A stretch of 64,000 nt of DNA. It comes from Cyclobacteriaceae bacterium. GTDB taxonomy: Bacteria; Bacteroidota; Bacteroidia; Cytophagales; Cyclobacteriaceae. The notes below the pieces were generated by a model that saw only the letters and a list, made by a program, of their open reading frames with translations, ran no database searches and was not told the origin of the DNA. Each line of letters begins with the position of its first letter. Positions within the stretch are counted from its first letter, which is position 1. Made by a program: the position numbers and the translations under genes. This document shows positions 52,795 through 62,860 of the stretch, one piece after another. The stretch lies in NCBI GenBank assembly GCA_016787565.1, contig JAEUUG010000004.1:513827-577826 (forward strand), written 5' to 3'.

Positions 52795-52838
52795 ACAGTA
52801 ATAAGATTGGTTGGTTAAAAAATACGCTTCAAGAGACT

Positions 52839-52846
52839 CAAAAGTA
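52839..52846 (-). promoter_or_regulatory. Candidate -7 promoter element for the TonB receptor-SGNH operon
   Basis: On the minus strand TACTTTTG exactly fits TAnnTTTG and lies about 45 bases before the receptor ATG. No TTTG is found 17-23 bases further upstream, so it is only a candidate. Confidence 0.35.
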
Positions 52847-52941
52847 TTATGCATACCGAGCTTCTTGAATCGAAAAGTACAAAAAAAAGGGTAATAACAA
52901 ACGTTTGAACCAGCCTTTGATTAACGTTTTTGTGTCAATTC

Positions 52942-53274
52942 CTAGCTTTTTTCTGACTGCAGGTGTTTGACCAGTCGGTCGCACAAGGCATTCATTTCCT
53001 GGGCTAGAAATTCATCTCCGGTAGCGGTAAGGGCACTTTGGGCGAGGCCTCCAATACAGTCGATATAGAATCGTTTCATTTCATTTACGGGCATATCTTT
53101 GGTCCATAGGTCTATCCGCAACGTGTTTTTCTGCTTTTGGTCCCAAATCGCCAGGCTGATGGCTTTCGTTTCAGCCATTTCCGGATCGGGCTTTTCCGTA
53201 GCATCCCAATAGATTTTATCCGGAATGTTATTCTGATCGAGGTGAACGGTAAAGGTGATGTCCGATTTTTTCAT
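52942..53274 (-). CDS. gldC: Gliding motility protein GldC
   Basis: A 110-residue soluble protein matching GldC of Flavobacterium. Seen: KKSDITFTVHLDQNNIPDKI, WDATEKPDPEMAETKAISLAIW, NTLRIDLWTKDMPVNEMKRFY and TATGDEFLAQEMNALCD. GldC is required for full gliding motility in Flavobacterium johnsoniae and shows sequence similarity only within Bacteroidota. It is encoded as a single gene, not in a gldBC pair; gldB should lie elsewhere. Cytoplasmic by sequence. Confidence 0.93.
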   Translation of the reverse strand: MKKSDITFTVHLDQNNIPDKIYWDATEKPDPEMAETKAISLAIWDQKQKNTLRIDLWTKDMPVNEMKRFYIDCIGGLAQSALTATGDEFLAQEMNALCDRLVKHLQSEKS

Positions 53275-53345
53275 GCTGCAAAGTAAGCATGACTTATTTC
53301 TATGCCGTAACGCTTTAGTTGTTTTTTTTGAATGCCTCTGTCGAA

Positions 53346-54005
53346 CTAGTCCAGTACCATTTCAGGAATTTCACCCTCAATCATCAGCTTGCCGGCTGTA
53401 GCCTTCCGGATTTCTTCAACAGATACTCCTGGCGCGCGCTCCAGTAATTTAAATCCACCAGAAGGTAAGACATCCAATACGGCTAAATCGGTGACAATTT
53501 TTTTTACACACTTGATTCCGGTAATGGGCAGCGTGCATTGTGTTAAAAGTTTCGAAGCACCTTCTTTACTGCAATGTTGCATGGCTACAATGATGTGCTT
53601 GGCAGAGGCAACCAGATCCATGGCTCCACCCATACCCTTAACCATTTTTCCGGGTACTTTCCAGTTGGCAATATCCCCTTGTTCGGATACCTCCATCGCA
53701 CCCAGAATGGTCAGATCAACATGCCCTCCGCGAATCATGCCAAAACTTTCAGATGAACTAAACAGGGAAGAGCCCGGCATCATGGTAATGGTTTGCTTAC
53801 CCGCATTGATCAGGTCAGGATCGACTTCAACTTCTGTCGGGAAGGGGCCAATGCCGAGCAGTCCGTTTTCAGATTGCAGCACTACATTCAATTTAGTGGG
53901 AATGTAATTTGCCACCAGGGTAGGAATACCAATGCCTAAGTTGATGTACATACCATCTTTTACTTCTTGTGCGATGCGTTTGGCTATTCCGATTTTATCG
54001 AGCAT
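53346..54005 (-). CDS. scoB: 3-oxoacid CoA-transferase subunit B
   Basis: A 219-residue family I CoA-transferase beta subunit. Seen: YINLGIGIPTLVANYIP, the catalytic Glu region LQSENGLLGIGPFP, MIRGGHVDLTILGAMEVS and KMVKGMGGAMDLVASAKH. Together with subunit A it moves CoA from succinyl-CoA to acetoacetate (ketone-body use) or between other oxoacids. The ATG lies 11 bases past the subunit A stop. Cytoplasmic heteromer. Confidence 0.95.
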   Translation of the reverse strand: MLDKIGIAKRIAQEVKDGMYINLGIGIPTLVANYIPTKLNVVLQSENGLLGIGPFPTEVEVDPDLINAGKQTITMMPGSSLFSSSESFGMIRGGHVDLTILGAMEVSEQGDIANWKVPGKMVKGMGGAMDLVASAKHIIVAMQHCSKEGASKLLTQCTLPITGIKCVKKIVTDLAVLDVLPSGGFKLLERAPGVSVEEIRKATAGKLMIEGEIPEMVLD

Positions 54006-54016
54006 GGTAGTAAAGT

Positions 54017-54712
54017 TTATTTTCGGATAGTCCGTTGTTCAATGCGCTTTTCGTATTGCTGTCCCTGGAAGATTCGCTGAACATAAATGCCGGGTGTATG
54101 AATGTGGTTAGGATCAAGTTCACCCAACGGGACTAATTCCTCTACTTCGGCAATGGTAATTTTTCCGGCAGCGGCCATCATCGGATTGAAATTTCGGGCT
54201 GTGCCCCGATAGATGAGATTTCCAGACGAATCGCCTTTCCAGGCTTTCACCAAAGCAAAATCTGCACGAAGCCACTGTTCCAGTAAATATAATTTTCCAT
54301 GGAATTCCCGTACTTCTTTTCCTTCGGCTACCTCCGTGCCGACACCCGCGGGTGTGAAGAATGCTGGAATACCAGCACCCCCTGCACGTATACGTTCGGC
54401 TAATGTTCCTTGCGGGATGAGATCAACTTCCAGTTCACCTGAAAGTAGTTGACGTTCGAATTCGGCATTCTCACCCACGTAGGATGAAATTATTTTTTTT
54501 ACCTGTCGCGTTTTTAATAACAAACCTATTCCGAAGTCATCGACACCGGCATTGTTCGAAATGCAGGTGAGGCCGCTTACTCCTGAGCGCAATAATGCCT
54601 GAATACAATTTTCAGGAATGCCACACAATCCAAAGCCGCCAAACATCACTACAGCATTGTCTTGTATGTCGTGGACAGCTTCTTGGGCATTGCTTACAAC
54701 TTTGTTGATCAT
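54017..54712 (-). CDS. scoA: 3-oxoacid CoA-transferase subunit A
   Basis: A 231-residue alpha subunit of the same enzyme as scoB. Seen: [48 protein letters not shown] [36 protein letters not shown] and [19 protein letters not shown]. Substrate preference (acetoacetate or another oxoacid) is not decided by sequence. It heads the two-gene scoAB operon. Confidence 0.95.
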   Translation of the reverse strand: MINKVVSNAQEAVHDIQDNAVVMFGGFGLCGIPENCIQALLRSGVSGLTCISNNAGVDDFGIGLLLKTRQVKKIISSYVGENAEFERQLLSGELEVDLIPQGTLAERIRAGGAGIPAFFTPAGVGTEVAEGKEVREFHGKLYLLEQWLRADFALVKAWKGDSSGNLIYRGTARNFNPMMAAAGKITIAEVEELVPLGELDPNHIHTPGIYVQRIFQGQQYEKRIEQRTIRK

Positions 54713-54764
54713 ACCACTAGAAAATAGGTGAACTGAGGGTAATCGCTTGCTGAACCTAAAAGTA

Positions 54765-55703
54765 TTAAAACTTCACTTCATTCAGTAGCGCTTGTGCGGC
54801 AACTTTATCTCGTTGCAATTGAAACTTCAGGGCATCCAGATCTTGAAATTTACTATCGCTGCGAATCAGCTTGTGAAAATAAATCGTAAGCGCTTCACCG
54901 TAAATTGTTTTATCAAACTCGAAAATGTTTACTTCAATGTTACGCTTGGAGCCGTTTACAGTAGGCCGATTGCCAATGTAGAGCATTCCACCAAAAACAG
55001 CATTCTCGTAGTTTACGGTAACAGCATAAATGCCATCAGCCGGAATGAGTTTATATTTTGTGTCTACCTCGATGTTGGCTGTCGGAAATCCCAAAAGTCT
55101 TCCGAGTTTATCACCTTTTACCACACGGCCAGTTATGCCATATGGAGTGCCCAGAAAGTGAGTGGCGGTTTCAATATCGGCAGTTTTTAAAGCCTGTCGA
55201 ATTTTACTTGAACTCACGGCCACATGATCGACATCCTGACGGGGAATTTCTTCGACTTCAAATCCATACTGGGGACCATCCAGTTTGAGTTGTTCGAAAC
55301 TTCCCTCGCGGTTTTTACCAAAGCGGTGATCGTAACCAATTACCAGTTTTTTTGTTCCGATCGTCTGAACAAGAATCTGCTGAATAAACTCCTCCGAACT
55401 CAGTTGCGAGAATTCTTTGGTAAAAGGAATGCGGATAAGATGTTGAATTCCCTGAGCTTTTAAGAGTTCAGCTTTTTCCTCAAAGGTGTTCAGTAATTTT
55501 AGCGATTCTTCTTCCGGATGCAACACCAGACGCGGATGGGGCCAGAACGTAATCACCACCGTTTCGCCATTATTTTTGCTGGCGATTTCGCGCAGCCGTG
55601 CCAGAATTTTTTGATGGCCAACATGCACACCATCAAACGTACCACTGGTTACCACCGCATAGGGTAATCGTGAGAAATCATCCAAGCCATGATAAATTTT
55701 CAT
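54765..55703 (-). CDS. ribF: Bifunctional riboflavin kinase / FAD synthetase
   Basis: A 312-residue enzyme making FMN and then FAD. The N-terminal nucleotidyltransferase has [15 protein letters not shown] (HxGH-like), [10 protein letters not shown] and [14 protein letters not shown]. The C-terminal flavokinase has [20 protein letters not shown] and [24 protein letters not shown]. Its ATG overlaps the truB stop by four bases. It is the last gene of the ftsX-DUF3098-uppP-truB-ribF run, a gene order conserved in Bacteroidota. Confidence 0.97.
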   Translation of the reverse strand: MKIYHGLDDFSRLPYAVVTSGTFDGVHVGHQKILARLREIASKNNGETVVITFWPHPRLVLHPEEESLKLLNTFEEKAELLKAQGIQHLIRIPFTKEFSQLSSEEFIQQILVQTIGTKKLVIGYDHRFGKNREGSFEQLKLDGPQYGFEVEEIPRQDVDHVAVSSSKIRQALKTADIETATHFLGTPYGITGRVVKGDKLGRLLGFPTANIEVDTKYKLIPADGIYAVTVNYENAVFGGMLYIGNRPTVNGSKRNIEVNIFEFDKTIYGEALTIYFHKLIRSDSKFQDLDALKFQLQRDKVAAQALLNEVKF

Positions 55704-56359
55704 ACCGTCACTTCATCAATCGTCAGGGCATCGCGCAGGCTGTAGCTCCCAATACGTGTGCGGCAAAGTTCTGAAAGATAGGCGCCTACTCCAAGTGCTT
55801 TCCCGACATCCCTGGCGAGACTGCGAATATAGGTTCCTTTGGAGCAGACAACGCGGAAGTTAACAACGGGCAGGTTGATGCCGGTGATTTCAAATTCCTT
55901 GATTTCGACTTCACGGGGCTGAAGTTCAATTTCCTTTCCTTTCCGGGCAAACTGATAGGCGCGTTTACCGCCAACGCGGATAGCGGAATGCAGGGGTGGC
56001 AATTGGCTGATGGTTCCGGTAAACTGGTGCGTTACACCAAGAATCATTTGATCGGTGAGGTACGCAATATCCTGCACTTCGTTTACCGATGTTTCGAGGT
56101 CATGCGAAGGTGTTGACTGACCCAGCATAAATGTTCCGGTGTATTCTTTTTCCTGCCCCATAAATTCCTCTATGCGCTTGGTCATCTTGCCGGTACAGAT
56201 GATGAGTAGTCCAGTAGCTAGCGGATCAAGTGTTCCTGCATGCCCTACTTTCTTGACCTTGAGTTTATAGCGCAGCTTGTTCACCACATCAAACGATGTC
56301 CACTCCAACGGTTTGTTGATCAGTAAAATTCGCCCATCTTCAGCGGCCGTAGTTTCCAT
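55700..56359 (-). CDS. truB: tRNA pseudouridine-55 synthase
   Basis: A 219-residue enzyme that converts U55 of the tRNA T-loop to pseudouridine. Seen: LINKPLEWTSFDVVNKLR, the catalytic Asp in KVGHAGTLDPLATGLLI, SQLPPLHSAIRVGGKRAY and SKGTYIRSLARDVGKALG. I chose ATG 56359; a GTG just before it is also in frame. Its start overlaps the uppP stop by one base (TGATG). Confidence 0.97.
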   Translation of the reverse strand: METTAAEDGRILLINKPLEWTSFDVVNKLRYKLKVKKVGHAGTLDPLATGLLIICTGKMTKRIEEFMGQEKEYTGTFMLGQSTPSHDLETSVNEVQDIAYLTDQMILGVTHQFTGTISQLPPLHSAIRVGGKRAYQFARKGKEIELQPREVEIKEFEITGINLPVVNFRVVCSKGTYIRSLARDVGKALGVGAYLSELCRTRIGSYSLRDALTIDEVTV

Positions 56360-57174
56360 CACACTATTGAAAGTTCAATGCCCATGTAGTATAAAATAAG
56401 GATTACGATCCCCAGGGCGATGCGATAGTATCCAAAAACCTTGAAGCCGTGCTTTGTTAAAAAGCTGATGAACGATTTGATGGCCAGTAAGGCAACAACA
56501 AAAGCTACTCCGTTTCCGATCGCCAACAAGGTGATTTCAGACGAACCGAAAGTGCCCCCGTCATCATAAAATTTATACATCTTATAAAGCGTGGCAGCAA
56601 ACATGGTCGGTACAGCCAGGAAGAAAGAAAATTCGGCAGCAGTTTTTTTATTGAGCTTTTGGGTTAACCCTCCTATGATGGTGGCTGCTGAACGCGATAC
56701 ACCCGGAATCATGGCGATGGTTTGAAAGAATCCGATTTTCAATGCGGCAGGGTAGGATAGTTGTTGATCAAGATTACCCTCGTTGCTTTCAAAAATCTTA
56801 TCGACAAAAAGAAAGAAAACTCCACCAAGTATAAGCGCATAGGCAACGACATCTACACGTTCCAGCAATTGATCGATGTAATCATTCAACAGGAAGCCGA
56901 TCACCGCAGCAGGGATAAAGGCCACCAGAAGTTTCAGATAAAAGTTGAGGGCTTGTTGAAAAGCGTTTCGCTGCGGAAGAAATTTTTTCCAGTACAGGAC
57001 GACTACCGATAAAATTGCACCCAATTGAATGGCAACGGTAAACATCTTGGTGAATGGGTCGGAAGCGATTCCCATCAACGAAGACCCGATGATCATGTGG
57101 CCTGTAGAGGAGATGGGTAGAAATTCAGTAACCCCCTCAATGATAGCGAGGATGATGGCATCAAGTATTGACAT
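56359..57174 (-). CDS. uppP: Undecaprenyl-diphosphatase
   Basis: A 271-residue integral membrane enzyme that dephosphorylates undecaprenyl diphosphate for cell-wall lipid-carrier recycling. Catalytic segments: [17 protein letters not shown] near the N terminus and [15 protein letters not shown] in the middle, with seven or eight hydrophobic helices. Part of the conserved ftsX-ribF run and coupled to truB. Confidence 0.97.
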   Translation of the reverse strand: MSILDAIILAIIEGVTEFLPISSTGHMIIGSSLMGIASDPFTKMFTVAIQLGAILSVVVLYWKKFLPQRNAFQQALNFYLKLLVAFIPAAVIGFLLNDYIDQLLERVDVVAYALILGGVFFLFVDKIFESNEGNLDQQLSYPAALKIGFFQTIAMIPGVSRSAATIIGGLTQKLNKKTAAEFSFFLAVPTMFAATLYKMYKFYDDGGTFGSSEITLLAIGNGVAFVVALLAIKSFISFLTKHGFKVFGYYRIALGIVILILYYMGIELSIV

Positions 57175-57216
57175 GTGAATGATGTTGATGGATTGAAGTT
57201 TGGGTGGACTTCGATC

Positions 57217-57420
57217 CTATTTAACAGGCTTATGCAGAATGGCAAAGATTTCAATTCCAAATCCTGCCATGATAAGAATCGGTCCCAGGGTAAGTCCCAT
57301 AAAGCCGAAGCCGTGGGGTTTGTTGTCAAGGCTCATGATGATGAATCCAGCTACCAGCGTGACTATTCCGATGATCATCCACTGATAATTTTTCTTACCA
57401 AAAGGGAGTTTACTTTCCAT
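57217..57420 (-). CDS. DUF3098 small membrane protein
   Basis: A 67-residue protein with two hydrophobic segments (YQWMIIGIVTLVAGFIIMSL, GLTLGPILIMAGFGIEIFAIL) separated by KPHGFGFMG. DUF3098 proteins follow ftsX in many Bacteroidota. The position suggests a role near cell division or envelope assembly, but no function has been shown. Starts 10 bases after ftsX. Confidence 0.9.
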   Translation of the reverse strand: MESKLPFGKKNYQWMIIGIVTLVAGFIIMSLDNKPHGFGFMGLTLGPILIMAGFGIEIFAILHKPVK

Positions 57421-57430
57421 GTATATCGTT

Positions 57431-58315
57431 TTAATAAAGTTCGTCTAGTGACATTCGTAAATACCTTCGCATGGCGAAGAAAGAGCTCAGAACAGCAATG
57501 ATGAGTCCTGCAACCAATAACGCAGATAGCAGCAACAGAAAGTATTGTTGATTATGCAAAAGGGATAGGTCTTCAATACTCCGCTGGGCATAGTCAGAAA
57601 GAGCCCACAATATTCCACCTGCAAGCGCACCACCCAGCAAACCATACGCAGCGGCCCGGTATAAAAAAGGTCGTTGAATAAACCAACGCTTAGCACCCAC
57701 TAGTTGCATACTCCGGATAAGAAACCGTTGTGAGAATAATGCAAGACGCAGTGTATTGTTAATCAGGAGTACCACGGTTAGTAATAATACTAAAATGAGA
57801 CCCAATAGTAAAAGCCCGATTTTGGTAACGTTGCTGTTGACGGATTCAATAAGTCCCTCTACATAGTAAACCTGAAACACTCCATTCATTTTGTTTATTT
57901 CAGATTTGATTTTCTCTATTTCTGTTTTGGAGTGAAAGGACGGGTCAATGCGAACCAGATAAGCATCGCGCAATGGATTCTCACCCAGGAAGCGGGTGAA
58001 ATCCTCCCCTGTTTCCGCGATAAATTTTTTAGCAGCTTCATCTTTTGAAACAAACGATACCCCAGTTCCAGATTCGTTATTGACATAGTTCATGGAAAGC
58101 AGCTTATTTTCAATCTGGAGCCGTTGTGTTTCTGTTACATTCGATTTGAGATATACCTGAAGCTTGATATTGTTTCGCACTTCACGTTCCAGTTGCTGAG
58201 AATAGAGTACCAGTAATCCAAAAAGGCCGATCACAAAAAGCGCAAGTGTTATGCTGATCACTACCCCTATTGCAGGGTAGCCTCCCAACTTTTTTTTATA
58301 GGTACCTTTTTCCAT
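57431..58315 (-). CDS. ftsX: Cell division ABC permease FtsX
   Basis: A 294-residue membrane protein with four transmembrane helices and a periplasmic loop between the first two. Seen: GVVISITLALFVIGLFGLLV, NIKLQVYLKSNVTETQ, AYLVRIDPSFHS, the loop GVFQVYYVEGLIE and FSQRFLIRSMQLVGAKRWFIQRPF. With FtsE it activates peptidoglycan hydrolases at the septum. FtsE is not adjacent, as is usual in Bacteroidota. It opens the conserved run. Confidence 0.95.
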   Translation of the reverse strand: MEKGTYKKKLGGYPAIGVVISITLALFVIGLFGLLVLYSQQLEREVRNNIKLQVYLKSNVTETQRLQIENKLLSMNYVNNESGTGVSFVSKDEAAKKFIAETGEDFTRFLGENPLRDAYLVRIDPSFHSKTEIEKIKSEINKMNGVFQVYYVEGLIESVNSNVTKIGLLLLGLILVLLLTVVLLINNTLRLALFSQRFLIRSMQLVGAKRWFIQRPFLYRAAAYGLLGGALAGGILWALSDYAQRSIEDLSLLHNQQYFLLLLSALLVAGLIIAVLSSFFAMRRYLRMSLDELY

Positions 58316-58367
58316 TACAGCTTCAAAGTTAGAACAAAAAAGTAATTAATCAGGAGGTGATAAAATG

Positions 58368-58395
58368 AAAAGGCCCCCGGTTTTCGGAGGCCTTT
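58368..58395 (-). terminator. Terminator-like hairpin after the sigma/anti-sigma operon
   Basis: AAAGGCCCCCG and CGGAGGCCTTT form an 11-bp stem with one mismatch and a TTTT-containing loop. On the minus strand it ends in a moderate T-run. It separates the sigma operon from ftsX. Confidence 0.75.
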
Positions 58396-58406
58396 GTCAA
58401 GGATCA

Positions 58407-59261
58407 TCAGTTTTCGCGGGAGGCTCTTAGCTTTTTGAGCAAGTTGGCATCATGAATCGGAGTGAGTGCTCTGATATGGTCATTCTCTTCAGAGAGTAAA
58501 TAGTAGTTATCTTTATAGTAAAGAAACATGGTTCGCTTGTTGTCGCTGAAAAACTCCATAATTTCAAAAAGATTCCTATCGAAGGAACCATAGAGCAAGA
58601 GTTTACCATCAAGGAATTGATAGTGGAAAGTATGGTTTTTACTACCTGTTATATTTTCAACCACAATTGAAGCTTCCTCCTGCTTTTTATCGGGGGTGGA
58701 TGCAATGGGTTGATCCGGCTTACTTGTTGAACTCGCTTCTTCTGAAGGATCAAAGATATCCAACTGCGGTTTATCGGAATTTTTAACCGTTTTGTTGGCG
58801 GGTGCAATGTCGGTAGCTACTTCTTTTTTGGCTTCTGTCACAGCGATTTCAGGCGTTGTTTCTGACGGCTGAACTACTGTCGAATTTTCCGTGATAGATT
58901 CTTTTGGAGAAGCAGGATGTTGATCAGCAATGGCTGGTGCTGTATCTTGAATTTCTTTGTCTTGGTTAAAAAACAAGTACAAGCCGGTTGCCACCGCTGC
59001 GGCTACCAGTATCCAAGAGGCGGTTTTGAGTAAGGCGCCTTCACCGAATTGAGCTGGCGGAACCGGTGTATTGTTAAGCATGTTCTTTAACTCCATTCTG
59101 CGAGCTGCCTGTATGCCCTCAATTAGCTTTTGCTGATGCAGCAATTCTTTTTGGAGTTGAGTATCGGTCTCCAGTCTTTTTTCAAAGGAAGCTTTCTCCT
59201 CTGCATTCATTCGATTCGCGAGAAAGTCGTCCAATAGTTCGAAATCTTTTTCTAAGGCCAT
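58407..59261 (-). CDS. Probable membrane anti-sigma factor
   Basis: A 284-residue protein with a cytoplasmic N-terminal helical part (FELLDDFLANRMNAEEKASFEKRL, QLQKELLHQQKLIEGI), one transmembrane helix (TASWILVAAAVATGLYLFF), a low-complexity acidic/Thr-Ser-Pro periplasmic stretch and a C-terminal globular part (FHYQFLDGKLLLYGSFDR). N-terminal residues resemble anti-sigma (RsiW/zinc-finger-like) regions without the Cys/His zinc ligands. The gene starts four bases after the ECF sigma gene on the same strand, the main basis for the call. Confidence 0.75.
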   Translation of the reverse strand: MALEKDFELLDDFLANRMNAEEKASFEKRLETDTQLQKELLHQQKLIEGIQAARRMELKNMLNNTPVPPAQFGEGALLKTASWILVAAAVATGLYLFFNQDKEIQDTAPAIADQHPASPKESITENSTVVQPSETTPEIAVTEAKKEVATDIAPANKTVKNSDKPQLDIFDPSEEASSTSKPDQPIASTPDKKQEEASIVVENITGSKNHTFHYQFLDGKLLLYGSFDRNLFEIMEFFSDNKRTMFLYYKDNYYLLSEENDHIRALTPIHDANLLKKLRASREN

Positions 59262-59265
59262 GGTT

Positions 59266-59805
59266 CTAATCTAAAAAGTCCTGCTCAGAATATTGAGCTT
59301 TAATTAATTCGTCTAATTTTTGTTTGCACTTATACTTTTTCGTTTTCGCAGTGTCGGTATTGGCAAACCCCAATTTATCCGCAATATCCTGCATCGACAT
59401 TTCTTCAAAGTAGTAGTACATCAGCACCTTCTTACAGGTATCGCCAAGTTGATCAATACATTTCGCAATGATCTTTTCCCGCTCCGCTGTTTCAGTATCA
59501 ATTGAAACAGGTGTATCTTTTTCTTCGTTCGAGAGGCGCTTTTTACGATCGAGTTCCTTTCTCCACAGGTTTTGACAAATGCTGTACAAATAGGTACTCA
59601 TTTTTGAAGTCAACACCAGGTTTCCGGATGTAGCTTTTTGCCAAAAAACAATCAGAGCATCCTGGTAAACATCTCGGGCCTCCTCTTCCGTTCCACTGTT
59701 GGTGATTACCAATTTGGTCATCATCCGGTAATACTTCTTGTACAAGAACTCAAGAGCTTTCTCATCGCCTTTACAAATGCGTTCGAAGATCTCTTTTTCG
59801 TTCAT
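59266..59805 (-). CDS. ECF-type sigma factor
   Basis: A 179-residue group 4 sigma factor from ATG 59805. Region 2: ALEFLYKKYYRMMTKLV, EEEARDVYQDALIVFWQKA and STYLYSICQNLWRKELDRKKR. Region 4: LGDTCKKVLMYYYFEEMSMQDIADKLGFANTDTAKTKKYKCKQKL, shown only in part. The downstream gene encodes a probable membrane anti-sigma factor, so release by an envelope signal is likely. Different from the light-linked ECF gene at 8701. Confidence 0.93.
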   Translation of the reverse strand: MNEKEIFERICKGDEKALEFLYKKYYRMMTKLVITNSGTEEEARDVYQDALIVFWQKATSGNLVLTSKMSTYLYSICQNLWRKELDRKKRLSNEEKDTPVSIDTETAEREKIIAKCIDQLGDTCKKVLMYYYFEEMSMQDIADKLGFANTDTAKTKKYKCKQKLDELIKAQYSEQDFLD

Positions 59806-59905
59806 GCTTGAGCTCGGCTTGTATACCATTGCTGAATAGCTTTGTAACCTTTTCGTTATAATTTTTTTCTACTTCGTTTCTGCATTCCTCACGTACAGGT
59901 ATCAG

Positions 59906-60328
59906 TCAAACCTTTTTCCACGTTTGCGTTCGATAAAAAGGCCCCCAGTATCCCCTCACTTTCAGGTTATTACCCTCCAGCCAGATTTTACAACGATATA
60001 CTTTACCAACTTCAGGGTCCAGGATATTGCCGTCACTTAACTCTTCTCCGTTCTTTACCATATCCTGTATGATTTCCATCCCGATGATCTTCTTTTTGTA
60101 CCGTGGATCGTCAACACTACATTGATCACAAACCGGGTCTGGATCCTGATCTGGTTCCGGAAAGATTCGGATAATTTTACCGAACACTTTTCCACTCCGT
60201 TCAAAGATTTCGACAATGGATTTCTCTTCCCCGGTGGCATCATCAACCGTCTTCCATCTTCCGATGAGGGAGTTTTGTGCCAGGGCCAGGTTCCCACCGA
60301 GCAAGAAGATAATGACCAGTGTTTTCAT
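59906..60328 (-). CDS. DUF2147 secreted protein
   Basis: A 140-residue exported protein. Signal MKTLVIIFLLGGNLALAQ. The DUF2147 core is seen: LIGRWKTVDDATGEEKSIVEIF, GKIIRIFPEPDQ, DPVCDQCSVDDPRYKKKIIGM, SDGNILDPEVGKVYRCKIWLEG and GYWGPFYRTQTW. Such lipocalin-like periplasmic proteins are common in Bacteroidota. Two Cys (VCDQC) may form a disulfide. Function unknown. Confidence 0.9.
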   Translation of the reverse strand: MKTLVIIFLLGGNLALAQNSLIGRWKTVDDATGEEKSIVEIFERSGKVFGKIIRIFPEPDQDPDPVCDQCSVDDPRYKKKIIGMEIIQDMVKNGEELSDGNILDPEVGKVYRCKIWLEGNNLKVRGYWGPFYRTQTWKKV

Positions 60329-60363
60329 GCTTTTGCTTTAAGATATTATAGTTGGTCAAAAAT

Positions 60364-60391
60364 AAAAAAAGCCCCGGCATTACCGAGGCTT
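60364..60391 (-). terminator. Rho-independent terminator after hppA
   Basis: AAGCCCCGG and CCGAGGCTT form a stem with one mismatch and a five-base loop. On the minus strand a run of seven T follows. It ends the hppA transcript. Confidence 0.85.
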
Positions 60392-60413
60392 CTCTGAATT
60401 TTATAGGATTTAG

Positions 60414-62717
60414 CTATTGCTGCTCAGCGTTTTCATTACTTAAAACCTGGCTAACAATTTCAGTTTTTGGTTCTTCTTTAACAGCTTTTGCTTTCGATGC
60501 GGTATCAGAATCAGCAAGCAAAGGGGCTATGACCAACGCTACAACAGACATCAGTTTGAGCAAAATGTTAAGTGATGGACCAGAGGTATCCTTGAAGGGA
60601 TCACCAACGGTATCGCCAACCACAGCGGCCTTGTGAGGCTCCGATTTTTTGTAAAACATCTGGCCATTAATCTCAACACCCTCTTCAAAGCTCTTCTTGG
60701 CGTTATCCCAGGCTCCTCCTGCGTTGGATTGGAAGATGGCCATCAACACACCGGATACGGTTACACCAGCCAGCATGCCTCCCAACGACTCAGCTCCAAA
60801 ACCCGGAAGGAAAGCAATGACAACCGGAACGATAACGGCCATCAGGCCAGGAAGAACCATTTGCTTGATGGCAGCCTTGGTAGATATCTCCACACACTTA
60901 CCATATTCAGCTTTTCCATCTGCATCTTGGAATATTTTCTGATCCTCAACAGACCAGTCGCTCATCTCTTTATCGCCATTGCGCTTCATCGCTTCCAAGG
61001 CAGCTTTCAATGCCGGTATAGAAGAAAATTGGCGTCTTACTTCTTCAATCATCGACATGGCCGCGCGACCTACAGCATTCATCGCTAAAGCGGAAAACAC
61101 AAAGGGCAGCATGCCACCGATGAATAAACCAGCCATTACATTGGCCTTGGAAACATCGATGGAACCAAGTTTGGCGGTAGTCATAAACGCACCAAATAAA
61201 GCTAAGGCAGTCAAGGCTGCAGAAGCAATAGCAAAGCCTTTTCCGATAGCGGCTGTGGTGTTACCAACAGCATCCAACTTATCGGTGCGTGAGCGAACTT
61301 CTTTTGGTAACTCTGACATTTCAGCGATCCCACCTGCATTGTCGGAGATTGGTCCGTAGGCATCCACGGCCAATTGAATACCGAGATTTGAAAGCATACC
61401 AACAGCAGCAATCGCGATTCCGTATAAGCCTCCAAAATAAAAGGCCCCCATAATCGAAAGTGCAATGATTAAGATTGGAAGAGCGGTTGACATCATGCCG
61501 ACACCTAAACCGGCAATAATATTGGTAGCCGCTCCGGTTGAGGACTGACGCACAATGGAGAGTACGGGTCCTTTGCCCATACCGGTATAGTATTCTGTAA
61601 TCAAACCAACCAACAAACCGCCAATCAAACCAATAATGGTTGCCCAGAAAATACCCAAGGCCGTCATCGTTCTTACAATGGGTTCTCCGTTTGCATCTCT
61701 GTAAAGAAGATCATGGTAGGTCCATTCTGCGGGAAGCATCCAGGTGATGATGAAGTAAGAAGCGGCAATCATAAAAGCAGATGAAACAAACTCGCCTGTA
61801 TTAAGTGCTTTTTGAGGGTCTCCGCCTTCTTTAACGCGAACGAAGAATGTTCCAATGAACGACATCACAATGCCAACAGCAGCTAACACCAAGGGTAGGA
61901 GAACAGCAGAAAGTCCACTGAATTGATCAACGAAACCATCTACCATAAAGGCAGCTCCTAATACCATTGATCCAACAATTGATCCTACATATGATTCAAA
62001 TAAATCGGCACCCATACCGGCAACATCGCCCACATTGTCACCAACGTTATCAGCAATAGTTGCAGGGTTCAGCGGGTGATCTTCGGGAATACCGGCTTCA
62101 ACTTTTCCCACCAGGTCAGCGCCTACGTCAGCGGCTTTGGTATAAATACCACCACCAACACGCGCAAATAAAGCTATGGATGAGGCACCAAAAGAAAATC
62201 CTGTTATGATAGTTAAAACCTGATTTACATGAGCCTGTGTGTCAAATCCGAATAACTTAGAATAGACTATCAGTAAAAGACTTAAGCCTAAAACTCCAAG
62301 ACCGACAACACCCATTCCCATTACGGATCCACCGGCAAAAGCTACCTCAAGTGCCTTTCCTAAACTCGTGCGGGCTGCATTGGTAGTGCGAACATTTGCC
62401 TTGGTAGCAACACGCATTCCGATGAAACCTGCCAGCGCAGATGTAAACGCACCAATGACAAATGATACTGCCACTAAGGGAGATGATGTTTCGCTATTTG
62501 CTGTAACGCCTAATAAAAGCGCAACGCACACAACGAATATTGCCAAAATGCGGTATTCGGCTTTAAGGAACGCCATTGCACCTTCGGCAATGTGTCCAGC
62601 AATTTTTTTCATTTTGTCTGTTCCGGCATCCTGCTTGTTAACCCAGGCGCTCTTCCAGACCACAAAAAGGAGCCCCAACACTCCGAAAAGGGGTAATAGA
62701 TAAAGAATGTTTTCCAT
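60414..62717 (-). CDS. hppA: K+-stimulated membrane pyrophosphatase (Na+/H+ pump)
   Basis: A 767-residue ion pump with 15-16 transmembrane helices that couples pyrophosphate hydrolysis to ion export. Catalytic segments: [69 protein letters not shown] and [16 protein letters not shown]. At the potassium-determining site the sequence is [11 protein letters not shown], with Ala where K+-independent enzymes have Lys, so K+ dependence is predicted. K+-dependent bacterial types mostly pump Na+. A Glu/Lys pair controlling ion choice could not be fixed without alignment. Its leader has a promoter and hairpin. Confidence 0.96.
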   Translation of the reverse strand: MENILYLLPLFGVLGLLFVVWKSAWVNKQDAGTDKMKKIAGHIAEGAMAFLKAEYRILAIFVVCVALLLGVTANSETSSPLVAVSFVIGAFTSALAGFIGMRVATKANVRTTNAARTSLGKALEVAFAGGSVMGMGVVGLGVLGLSLLLIVYSKLFGFDTQAHVNQVLTIITGFSFGASSIALFARVGGGIYTKAADVGADLVGKVEAGIPEDHPLNPATIADNVGDNVGDVAGMGADLFESYVGSIVGSMVLGAAFMVDGFVDQFSGLSAVLLPLVLAAVGIVMSFIGTFFVRVKEGGDPQKALNTGEFVSSAFMIAASYFIITWMLPAEWTYHDLLYRDANGEPIVRTMTALGIFWATIIGLIGGLLVGLITEYYTGMGKGPVLSIVRQSSTGAATNIIAGLGVGMMSTALPILIIALSIMGAFYFGGLYGIAIAAVGMLSNLGIQLAVDAYGPISDNAGGIAEMSELPKEVRSRTDKLDAVGNTTAAIGKGFAIASAALTALALFGAFMTTAKLGSIDVSKANVMAGLFIGGMLPFVFSALAMNAVGRAAMSMIEEVRRQFSSIPALKAALEAMKRNGDKEMSDWSVEDQKIFQDADGKAEYGKCVEISTKAAIKQMVLPGLMAVIVPVVIAFLPGFGAESLGGMLAGVTVSGVLMAIFQSNAGGAWDNAKKSFEEGVEINGQMFYKKSEPHKAAVVGDTVGDPFKDTSGPSLNILLKLMSVVALVIAPLLADSDTASKAKAVKEEPKTEIVSQVLSNENAEQQ

Positions 62718-62744
62718 GTTGATTTAGGTTTATATCGATTAAAG

Positions 62745-62778
62745 CCTAAAAAAACCACCCCGAATCTCAGGATGGTTT
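62745..62778 (-). terminator. Terminator-like hairpin in the hppA leader
   Basis: On the minus strand AAACCATCC pairs with GGGTGGTTT (one mismatch) around an eight-base loop and is followed by a run of seven T, about 30 bases before the hppA ATG. It may end the upstream thioesterase/psi-like transcript. It also lies downstream of the best-scoring promoter, so it could attenuate hppA. Confidence 0.7.
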
Positions 62779-62790
62779 CAAAAAGCTTCG

Positions 62791-62821
62791 CAAAGATATA
62801 AGAAGTACGAAAACCCACAAA
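62791..62821 (-). promoter_or_regulatory. Bacteroidota-type promoter before hppA
   Basis: On the minus strand TTTG (62821-62818), a 19-base spacer and TATCTTTG (62798-62791) give an exact match to the -33 TTTG / -7 TAnnTTTG consensus. Predicted start of transcription is about 62787, about 70 bases before the hppA ATG and before the hairpin at 62745-62778. This is the clearest promoter in the window. Confidence 0.65.
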
Positions 62822-62860
62822 GGTTTGTATGGGTGTGATGATGGTAATGAGTATCGCTGA

